Origin: Symsagittifera roscoffensis
Taxonomy: Eukaryota; Xenacoelomorpha; Acoela; Convolutidae
DNA length: 64,000 nucleotides
Assembly (NCBI RefSeq): GCF_963678635.1
Contig: NC_087064.1
Span: forward strand, 26,950,189 to 27,014,188
Direction: 5' to 3'
In this document: positions 13,301 through 25,300 of the stretch, piece by piece
How the letters are laid out: each line of letters starts with the position of its first letter
How positions within the stretch are numbered: the stretch's first letter is position 1
Position numbers and translations under genes: made by a program
Notes under the pieces: model-generated
Told to the model about the DNA's origin: nothing
What the model saw: the letters and a program-made list of their open reading frames with translations, nothing else
Database searches by the model: none

Positions 13301-16300
13301 ACTTATTAAATGCGACTTTAGTAATATATAGCCACCATTAGGTTTCATTGGTTTGAATTTTCTGGCGTGTGAAGTTAAAACTGTGTTTCGATCTTTTTTT
13401 GTCAATAATTGATCAACCAACTTTTTGAGAAATTTTAGAGATCTTTATTTCTTTCAGAGGGTAATCTTCTGGTGTGTTTTTTTATAAGGTTGTACCTGTA
13501 CAAAAAACATGACCGATCTCACCGATCTCTGCTTAGGCCCTAAGAGAGTCCAGATGCTGATAACTATTTTCAACGTAGATGATTGATACAATTTCACATT
13601 AGCTAATTGATACTTCATAGGCTTCACTTGTATTAATTGGTCAGCGTGAATTTTGGCTAGTGAATTTTTTTCCAGGTTTAATTTTTTTGCTGGTCCAGCC
13701 ATAAAACTGCTTGTCAATGAGATCAAAAAGGACGCATAAGTTGCTTTGTTTTTAATTCCCCAATTTTTTGCTTCAAATGCCAATTTTTATGTAAGTAGTT
13801 AGAACCTTTTTTCAATGATATGAATGAATTTCAATGAACCAGTGATAATTAGAAGTTTTCTTTTGATCTACTACAGTTCTACTCAAGAATAAACTTATAC
13901 ATTTATATATTTTTTCGTTTTCCTATATAAGATATAGCAACGACAAACGAGCTGCTCAATCTGGTGCAAGAAGGCGCTATGTTCTAAAATCTGCTTAAGA
14001 CATTTGTACAAGCCTTAGTGATTCTTTGAGTAGGAAAACGGACCGTGGTTGGCCTCAAGTCCCCAAAGGCCTTCATCCCTGCTCTTTTTTTGCATCACTA
14101 TGAGTCATTTTGTTGTTTTGTGTTTATAGTCTGAACTGTATGGAGTGGAGCAATCTGACGATAGAAGTGACTGAGAAGTTGATGGAGACTGCCTCCAAGG
14201 TCAGGGGCAGATTCAGGGGGGACCCCGCCCACGAATATGAGATCGTCGAGATTGTCACCAAGGACGGCGAATCCACCGAAGACGCCGTAAGCACGCTCTT
14301 TTTGCCCAATCGATGATACGACAGTATTTATAATCAGAGGCGGACTTAGGAAGGAGCGCGCCCTCTCGTCTCTTAAAATTGGTCTACAAGTGCCTTTCGC
14401 GCCAAAATATAGTAATTTTGAGGGAGGCGCGTGCGCAAAAAATGCCTTTTTTTAAAATCAAAACCGATCAAAAAGTGCCCAAAAACAGTTTTTTTTGTGG
14501 AAAATTTGCCTGTAGCGCAGAAAATTTTTGAAAACAGTGTCTTTATAGTATTTTTGAAGAGCACAGAATCGATTCGGTCAATCTAAAAAAGCTCGATTTA
14601 ATTTCGACATAAATCTTAGATCCAACCTTGTTGTCAATAATTAGCACAAAATTAGAACACCAGAAATAATGTGCGAAGCAATCTGTCAACTTAGAAAAAA
14701 AATTTCAATCAAATTTGAATTTTCAAACAACCTGGCCAGATAGCGTGTGTCTAAAAACATAGTTTTGTAGCGTGCGCGTTTTTAGTTCATTTTGGAAATT
14801 AATCTCCTCAATAATTTTTAAATTAATTCTAGAGTTATTAAGACATCGATTGTTTTTTGTCGGTACTGGGAGGCAAAGGCCACTCGAGTTTTTCCTGTCC
14901 ACCTTATGGGCGATCAATTAGATCTAAGCAGCCTGATTTATTTGAAAACTTCAATGTTTCGACCGATAACTTTCTTACTGTCTAGACTTAATACAGTCAT
15001 GTCAAAAGTCTCAATGAAAAGCCCAATCGAAAATTTGCTCAGTGCTCAATTCTGCTTCTTATGAGATGAAAAATCTCACCGATAAATTAATTTTTCGACA
15101 GGAGCAAAAAAAATTGAAAATTGGTTATCATCGGTTGAAAAAATAAAAATCTCGACCCAATTTCAATAAGTAGTTGCATTTGCTGCAACAAAGTTGCGAC
15201 TTCTGAAGACCGCGGTTTAATATAAAATTGCATCAAATATTGGATCGCATTACATCCTAGCATCAAAAAATGGCTCCAAGAAATTCTATCTTTTAATCAC
15301 TTATCGCTTTTGACTAAGACAGCAGACTGATCAGAATGCCTTGTCATGGTAAACTGATGATTAAATTTCCCCTAGGTGAATTTAATTTGAATGTTGCAAA
15401 CATTAAAGTCCCCTCTCAATCTTGTCCTTTGAAGGACGTTTAAGCAAAAGTAGCCTTGTCTGCTAATTGTGATGTTTATTTCAGATGTTCAACTTAGTGG
15501 GTAAAATTAGGGTTTCATCAAATCTAGTTTCATGTCCCGCTAAGCCTCACTTCCCACGGGTCTTACAGGCCTCACTTAGCGTCTTAAATCAGTCGGAATC
15601 ATCAATTTATCAGAAAACAAAGACTAAAACAAAAGTTGTCTGTTCTTGATTGAAAGACTATCAATCAAACCAATTTACAAAAATGGTACACAAAGTTTTT
15701 TTCACACTGTGAAAAACAAAAGAGTTGTTGTCAGAGCAAATAATGAACTATTTAAAGTGCTCAATGTTATTACCCGGGAAGAAGTCTTCAGCCTGGAAGT
15801 CATAAGTTCAGCTTGCATTTGGTTTGGTTTTAAAGATAAACCGAAAAATGAGACTCTAAAAAAAACTAGGCTCATATCATAGAGAGCTTCTAAACAATCT
15901 ACTAAATTGCCGTAGTAACATAAAAAGCATAAGTAAATTTGAGCAAAATTTCAAATAGTGTTAAAAAATAGAGCTTCAGCTCAGGACAATTTTTTTTGCT
16001 GCTAAAAATTCAAATGATTGATTTTTAAAAATCCTTACAGTGTAGTGTATGTATAATAATGATTGCGAAATAATTGTATGGACTCGATCGGCTTTGCGCT
16101 AAATTTTTGGTCACCAGAGTGAAGGTATTAAAAATTGACAAAGCATTCCCAAATTAAAATAAAAACAATTGAATGTCCTTTAAGGTTTTAGCTTGAGGTA
16201 TTGATAGAACTCATGTGGTATAAACTTTTTGTCAAAAAATTTCAATTGAAGCATCCCCTTTACGCTATATAAATTACAAAAGGACATTTTGCATAAAAAA

Positions 16301-19300
16301 TAGCATTTAGACTGAATAGTCCGCCTCAATTTAATTTGGAAGAATTTCTAACCCGGATTTTTTCGCCGCTCACAACTTATAGAACAACTTATATTGCGCG
16401 TTTATTATCCCAAATTTGCCAAACTGGCTATTATCTTACCAGCTTGACCTTGCAAAAAATATCACAATTGGAACATTTTTTTAATGTTGAGCTCAAAACA
16501 AAAACTCTTGTAGACCCTATAAAAATTGCAGCCTCCTCACAAATAGGTAGGTACTTCAATTAGAGTAATGGTTCCATGATAATTGATCACAGGTAAAATA
16601 TCTTTTCAAACTTAAGCTCAAGACAACAATAACTTTTAAATGATAATAAAAAGTCCGTCAAAAATGGCTAATTAAATTGTTGAAATTTGCCTGGAGAAAA
16701 AAAACCACCCTGAGCACAAATATTCCGTCATTTTCTAGGAGGTCGGAACAATAATTGCATGGGTGAAAAAAAAATGGATCAAGTAATAATTAGATACACG
16801 TTTTTTCAGATCTTCTTTGTTCCATGCTCACTCTACTGCCTTCACTATTTCGCATCGATATGTGCAAGCGAAATTTAAAAAAAAACTGGAAACACTTATA
16901 GTTTTTTTTGGTGCTTGTGACAGGTTCAGTATAATTTTAACCGCATTATTTTTAGTTAGTTTTCAATTTTTGAAACCTTCCATAGTTGGTTTTTTTTTCC
17001 ATTTTCCCTCTTTCTTTCATTTTTTCTAAAACTGATTTTTGAAAGCCAGTTTTGACTATTGGTGTTCCAAACTGTAAAAAGACTGCTCGTGTCATGGTAA
17101 AACCCTGAACAATTTGTCACCTCTTTATATGGCTTGGAATAAATTTTGGTAAACGATTTTTTTGACAAACAATTAATTTTAAGCTGATAATGTCGAACTT
17201 CGAGTGTTAATGTTTGAGTCGTATCTAGAAATAATAAGATCAAATAGCTTGCCTCAGTTCATTTTCGAACAATTTTTTGAGTGGAAGCATTACACTTTCA
17301 CTATCAAAGGAACACTTTCACTACCAGAGTGGGAGCGTTATACTTTCATTATCAAAGTAATACTTTCACTATCAAAGTAACACTTTCGCTTACACTTTCA
17401 CTATCAGAGTGGGAGCGTTACGCTTAATAAATTTGCGTTACACTTTCTTTGTCAAAGTAAGAAACGAGCAATTTGGAAATGTGAGTTAAATTAAATCAGA
17501 AGTTGTGTGCAACCGGTGGGGACATGTATATCCAAGGAGCGATCCTCCGAGTCAGCAATTCATCTGATTTAATTTTTTCTCAACAAAAAAATGGCACCGA
17601 GCTTATATATTCTTTACTTTCATCGAAAGTCATAACAAAAAAAACATGTTGGCGTGAATTTCTGAATACCTCTTTACAACCCATGTTTTATGCAAACTGC
17701 TGAACAAGCCGTTTGTTACATTTTTGCATTGTATTGTAATCCAACTAGGGGACGGGAAACTGGAAAAGAGACCTTTTTTTAAAACTTTCCAAGCCTAAAT
17801 TGAACAAAAAAATATATTTTGCTCTCAATAAAAAAGCGCGTCTAAAAAATAAGCATTGGCCCATAATTTATCTAGGGCTTCGGAAACTGGAAAAGAGACA
17901 GCTTTCTCATTTTTTCTTAATTTTTAAAAGCTGATTTGAACAAATATTTTTTGTTTTTTTTGTCAAGGAAAAAAGGTGTCTATAAAGTAAGCATTACAAA
18001 GTATCAATGCAATGAAATTAACAATCACCCTTTTAAATTGATTTAAGGGGGGAATGTTCACTTGATTCTAAGCAAAGTAATTGTAGAAGTAAGTCGCATG
18101 CTCCCATTATTTTTGTCTTTTTGCCCCTTTTCTACATATGCAATAGGTCATGTTAAGAATTTCGTTGACAGCAGCCAGAAAATCATAGATCATAATTACT
18201 TCACCAAAAACTCATCATTTTGCTTTTTAGGGGTTGGGATGTAAACGTTGCTAAAAATGCTCAATTGTTTTTTTGCATAGTTTTGCCGCCGGCAGAGAAT
18301 AATTTCTCATAAAATCAGTTTTGTTGAACTAAAAAAATGTTTGACAAAAACTTTTTTTGAAACCTGCTAGGCTGGCGGGGGTATAATAATCATATACAAC
18401 TGTTTCCAAGTGAAGTTATCACACGTACAGAATTACAAATGAAGAATTCTTTTTACAAAAGCATCACTTGAGAGCGCGCCGTAAGACTAATTTGAGCGAG
18501 AATCAAATTTTTTTTGGTAACCTTGAACTTTGGGGGAAATGAAACATTGGGATGAGAGCCTAACTTAAATATAAAAGAACAAACGAGTAAAAGTTTTACC
18601 GTTTGATAGAAATTGCGGGCTTAACAGAATAATCCTAATAATATCAATCATAATAAAGAAAAAATGTAGCCAAAAAAGAGTGAAGGAGGCAAATACAGAT
18701 TTTATTATAGTTTAACTACAAAACAGCTTATTTATCAGATCACTATTAGCTTGAATATAGGTATCTAAAAATTGATGGTGAAGTTGTTTAGTTCCTGGTT
18801 ATTAAAACTTTTTCTGCAAAAATTAGGAAACAAAATGAGCAAACTGTAGAAGATTACTCGCGTTCTGGCAGCAATCGAGTGCTTTGATGCAAACTTTGAG
18901 ATCAAAGCACTTTGAATGGTATAATTTTAAAGGCCAGATATGATAACACACATCAGAGATTTACAACATTTATAGATTTTACGATGTTATTGATCGATAC
19001 TGGTTGATTTTACGAAATGCTCGAAATGCTGTTGTATTGTGTAGCACCAGATTAAGGAGGAGGAGCGACTGGCTTGCGTGATCCAGATGATAGACTGTGA
19101 GGCGGCGGTGGTGCCCAGAGGCGCATTCAAACTCACTCCCGAAGGAAATGTGCTTGCCAACAACAACTACAAAGGTACTAATTCTTCCCCCTTTCTTCAG
19201 ATGGATTAGTCACTAATGTAACCCAAACCACATCCAAAGACATCCAAAAATGCATGATTCCCATGCCCCTTAACTTAACGCTTTGATATATTAGACAGGT

Positions 19301-22300
19301 TTATCAGCACAGCTATACGTATCATTGATAATTCGATCTATGATCTATTTCAGATTTGATCAAAACTCTTGATAAAAATTCGTGAAGCAACGAAATGTCG
19401 CTTTGGGCAGTTGGTCGCAGCCAACATTTGGTCACTTTTGAAGAAACGAGAATTCTTTGCAGATAATTTTGCCGTATTAACTTTAAAACGAACTCAAAAG
19501 AAATGCACAGCAATCAAAAAGCCATGCCTTAGAGCGGGTGCGGGATTCGCTATTAAATGTTGCACTGAACTGCTTATCTCTAAAATCTAATTAAATAGTC
19601 TTGCCCAAAAATTTCGGTTTTGAAATAGTGTTAAAATTGTCAATTTAATTTTTCTGTTCCGTTGTGGTTGTAGGCCAGGACCAGACGGATGCCTCCAAAC
19701 TGAGCTCCTACTTCCACTTTTTCCCCCCTGAGAACATGCACGAGAAGACCCTACTGGCCAAGGCCAGCCACGACAAGGCCATCGACTTCCTGCCCCCCAT
19801 CGAGGAGGACATACCCAGAGGTACAGCACAAACAACCTAAGCCCCCCCCCTCCCTTCCTCTCTTATTCTTTACTTGGGATTTTTGCGTTTTCACAGACCT
19901 CAATTTGAGTTGTTTACGAATATGGAAAAATTAAGGCAAGTGGTCGATATGAGAATTTAAAATGGGGTAGCTGGCTATTGAGTAAATTCAATAACTGTCC
20001 GCCCGGTTGAAAATACAAATCATCTTAATTTTAGATACATAGCATTTTTTGTTGAAATACTAGAGCATGGTGATCGCATGTTTATATGCGTCCTTTGAGA
20101 AACTGCTTTTGCTGAACTTGCATCTCAATTTTTTCAACCTCTGATAACAAATCGGATTTTGATAATCTGTTTCAGTTCATTGGCTTGACGTAATGATATC
20201 TGATCCTACAGTTAGCTATAATCGCATTGAATTACTTTTTAGATATATCAATATTTCTAAAGATGTCTTTGAAGCCAATATATACTAAATTTGAGGAAGA
20301 TGCACGCGCCAACAAAACGCAACTTTTTTGGTCCAGCTCTTCCAAAAAATTCTCAAAAAGAAAAATTCTCTTTTTTAGCCTGTTCCGAGTAACTCTGAGT
20401 CGACCTAAAAAAGTTGACAACAATTTTTAATTTTTAAAATGAAAATTTAACCCCTCCCCCTCATCGATTGCCTCATCTGAACAAGGATAGCCGCTTACTG
20501 TGCAAGTAGCACCGAATGTTGAGACCATAGTCTTTAGAAAACTTTGGTTTAGAAAATCATTTTGTCCAAATATGTGTAGTTTTTTTACTACTTGGTGTGA
20601 TAAAAGGATCTGAAGTAAAATATAATTTAGCCATATTAGACAGTCGTACTAATATAGGCAAACTGGACAAAAATTTTTGTTGAAAAATGACTAGAAAAAC
20701 TAAAATATTTTTAAAATTGAAGTTTTTGGTTCTTAAATTGGAGCTAAAAAATTTCAATAACCAGTTTTACTTGCTTAAAATTAAATTTTAAGGTCCTAAC
20801 TTAGGCAGAATTCAGCTTGTAAGCCTGCTCGCCTGCTTTAATTGCTGCAATTAACACTCACAAAAAAATTTCAAACCAGTTTTTCTCAACACTGGGAAAT
20901 TTTTTTGGAAATTTTCAAATTTGTTTCGAATCACGATTGAAAGAGCTTTAATATGATGTATCATTCAACTCAGTATGATCATTATTTGTGGTACTGGATT
21001 TTGCGTGAAAAAATAAAAAAAACTAAAACACGAAGTTCCTCCCCATTTTCAATGGTCGGAGCAACAACTGACTTGATTGATAATAACCCATAAATTTTGA
21101 AACCAAAGGCGTTTTTTGACTGGTACGAACACTATCGGGGATGGCAAAAATTAGCAATTCCAGAAATAAGGGAGGTATAGGAGAGAGCAAGCTACGACTT
21201 CCCGCACTGGAGTTCCATGGATAATAATTGATTAGATTGTCATTTTATAGTCAGTATCTAAGAAAAATACAAAAATATTCGATTGTAATCCATCAAATTA
21301 TATGTACTTTTTGAGAAGAAGTTATGAATTTTGCAATTTTTTTCAGAGCTATCTCATTTCTTATTTTGTTCAGTTGCTACATATTACATATCATAAATTT
21401 TTACTTTTCACAAGTTTTTATTTAGTTAAGTTTTCTCTACTTTTTCTATACTACGTACACTCGATTACCTCTTTTAACAACCCCTTTCCCCAGTTTAACA
21501 CCCCCTCCCCACACCCAGATTACCCCTCCTCAGTTCACCCCCCACTCATTTTATTAGTTTAACCCCTATCCGTTTACTGAACGTGGGCGGGGTTAAAAAA
21601 AATGGCGGGAGGAGGGGGTATTGGGCAAAGTAGCTTGGGGGGGGGGGGTGTTGGGGGTTGGGGATAGGGGGCAAAGTGAGGAGGAGGGGGGGGGGGGGGG
21701 GTGAATTTGAGAAGGTTTCGATTGCGAGTAGGCCGGGAATAACGCAGAAATTTTACAAGTTTTGCAAATGATTTAGCAAAAAATGTAACGATTATGATCC
21801 GTTATAATCAATTATAATGGATTTTAAATGGATTATAATCCATTATAATGGATTTTAATGGACTGTGTTTTTACGAAAATAATAGATTATAATGACAATA
21901 TAATCGATTTCGTGGTATAAAATTGCAGCAATAATGGATTATACTGGCAACATTTTAGACAACAATTTTCCATTTTAATCGATTATTATCCATCGGTGCG
22001 GGTTTTTTTCTCTCTTCCTCCCCCACTTGCTATTTATCACTTTGTTTGATTGTTACGAAAATTGGCATGACAATTAGTCTCCATACTTAACATGGTAAAA
22101 CTCCTCGCTACACCATAATACTGATGCTTTTGTGTGGGGAAGAGGATTAGGAAAAAGAGCCCAAACTACTGATTCAAACCCTTTTCAGCCGCATTCAAGC
22201 ATGTTTTACAAAGTGGTTGAGTGCAACCTTATATTTGAAGTCGAAAAATGTTCTAATTCGAAATACTCTCATAAGTGCCGCTAAGATGAATTGTGAACTG

Positions 22301-25300
22301 ATTAAGATATCATTTTCTCTTTTGAGTGGTTAAGTGGAATTACATTAGGAGGTCAACGTATACACGCTCCTTCCTAATTGATATTTTGCGAGCAGAATTC
22401 AGTTCAAGCACGATCTCTTTCCATTCATGTCCACGTCAATTACTTCTTTGAAAGAAGAAGCAAAGTGAAAGAAGGCTCCTCGTAATCAAGGCATAGCGTT
22501 GTATGTTCCGACTGCCTTTCAGTGTGTTTGCAGTAAAATCCGATTAAAACTTTCGACAAAATTTGAAACAAAACTGACAAAACAATGAATTTTTTTTAAA
22601 TTCTTACCCCATACCCAATGAAACGCACAAACTTGAAAGTTTAGCGCTTTAATTATCTCAAACTGGTTAAAGTAGTCTTAACTTCAAATTCCCATAACTC
22701 ACAAAAAATTGACTCACTCCTATCATTCAGATCACCATAATTAAACAATTCTTCTTACTTTTGAACCTACGACTAAAATTTTTCTAAATGTTTAGAAAAA
22801 ATCCACCACAAATACCTAGTTAAGAGTCAAATTTTGCCGAAAACATTTCTTCAACTTTTTTTCCCGAAAATCAGAACATCACGAATGACCTTAACTCGAG
22901 AAAACCCTGAACGTTCCGATTACTTTAGGTTGTCTCAATACTTTTTCTTATAGAAAGTTTTGATAAAGGATGAATTATCAGCTTTGTTTGTTTTCCTTCC
23001 CAGCAGCAATAATATTATAGTAAGAGCTATATCACTTTGAGTCATCTGGGGAATTAATTATCATGACCAATTAGCTTGCCTCGAACTAATATCAAATCAT
23101 AAGAGAAAGAATGAGAAATTGTTTTTGTTTACGCGTTCACCATCACTGACAAAAATGGATAAATTGGTCTAAAACTTAAGCAAACTGGCTGTATTCCAAG
23201 CCATATAACTTTCAAAAAAATTTCAAGTAAATTATCGTATCAGCCTTGAAGCCAAAAAAATAAATAAATATTCAATGGTTTTTGAAATATACTTGTTGAG
23301 AATCTCCAGCTTGCTCAAAAAAGTGGTCTGAATAAAAACCTTTTTCCAAACTTATACAATACGTTACTTTCTCCGTGAGACGGAACACCAAGGTTGCTTA
23401 CATCAGAGCGAAGCGTTGGTTGACCCGACTACCCTTTATTGTCTACTGGTCTATAAACTCCACACGGCTTATGAACAGCCAAATAAACAGCAAAATGCTT
23501 CATGTCCATTCAGGCCCTTCGTTAGTACACATGCGGTGCTCATCTCAGTATTACTAAAGTCCAAGCTACCTGGTTTCTTATATGTCGGCATCACCATAAC
23601 CGAATTCTCCATGGCCATTAGCTTTTCCTCCTTATTGGGAAATTGAAAGAGAACTGCATGACGATTACCAAGAGAGTAAAAAAGATAACTTCCCTCAATA
23701 AACTTGGCAGTAAGCTCTCATCTGGGTTTATTTGCCGATTATAGTTTATAAGCTATGTAGCGCATTAATCCTTCCAGACTAGTCATTTTTCTGGCAACTA
23801 CTAAAGCCTCATGATTTTTGAGGTGTGTTTTTTGAGTTTCGAGCACAGGTCATGACTAGTTTTCGGGTAAAATACAAAAAATTCGGTCAAATGGCAGTGT
23901 AAAAAGCCAAAATTTTTCTGATGAAAAAAAAATACCAACCGCAAACTTTTCGTCTTTTTATCTGTAATTTGGAATCAAATTTCCCTAAAGATAAACAGTT
24001 TTTTTTTCAAGTAGCCCAAAATGTTCGGATCATATTCTTATAAAACTTTTCAAAACAATTTTATATTTCAAAGTAAATTATTTTTTTTTTGCGTGTGGTC
24101 TGATGTAAAGATCTGAAAAAAAAACCCAAAATTAAAGCAGATTTGAAACTAGTTCTGAAACGGGAATAACGGACGACGAGTTTTTTTTTGAAAAAATTGA
24201 CTAAAAAAAGCACCTGAAGTTAGATATCTCCATGATGTAAACTAATTTTATTGGAATTGATCTAAAATTTGATGTCTTGAATAAAAGGTTCGTGGACTAT
24301 TCTTCTATAATAAACCTACTCGGTTGCTCTATTTGCTCAAAACTAAACTGAACTCAAAAATTTCAACCAAAAATTTCAAGTCGTTTCAATCACAGCTGAA
24401 AAGATTTCAAAATGGTATATAACTGGACTCACTCCAATGATTGTTTGTGGGTCCAGATTTTGCGTGGAAAAAGAAAAAAAGAAAAAACTAAAACACAACT
24501 GAATTCAATTTTCCTCCCATTTTCAATTATCGTAAAAAAACAGAAAAATAAAAACAGAAAAGTGTTTCACATCTGAGGCTTATTCAATTTGTCGGACCGA
24601 TTCAAAACAGATTAAGGTTGTCAATTTTTTGCCGAAAAATTTTTTGTCTTGCCTTTAGTTTTCAATAAACGTTTCAGTGACGGTGTATAGACTGTTTTGC
24701 ACTTTCAATCGCTACGGTTTCTCAAAATTTTGGGTCCGAATTTCGCAAAACAAGTTGCACCATATTGATTTTGCTAAAATTTTAAGCAGATTTTGCCCTC
24801 ATAAGTTTTCACGTAAACCCAACCCATTTTGAGAAAAACGGGTTTTGAATTTCAAGTTTAACGCGTTTTGTCCGGTTAATTTAAATCAGCACTGTAGTTA
24901 AGGTTTTAACAGAACAATTTTAATCGAAAACAGAATTCAAAACGGCAGAAACTATTCTAGATTGTCAAATGTTTCAAAAAATTGATCTCGGATAACTAGC
25001 TGATAGTTAATTTTAATAAGCAGCTACTTGAACGATATCAAATTTAAAAAATATTTAACAATCTTGATTATTTTTTTTGCCTTTTTGTCTGACGATACAT
25101 TACATGTGTAGTATACAGATTTTTTAAATTTTGAAGAAAAAAAACCTGTGAAAAAGATATCGATTTCTTCTAATGTCATGCTGATAACCTTCTTGATTTT
25201 TTGAAGATGACTCTGAGCCACTTAATATTAGCATAAACAGCAAACTTTTGGTTTCTGTTTACAGGCTGCTGGAGTATCCAATCAGAACACGCCAACAACC

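Noticed and set aside
19587-19835. 82-codon reverse ORF
   Set aside because: Antisense shadow of RSPH9 exon 5; the forward reading is conserved.
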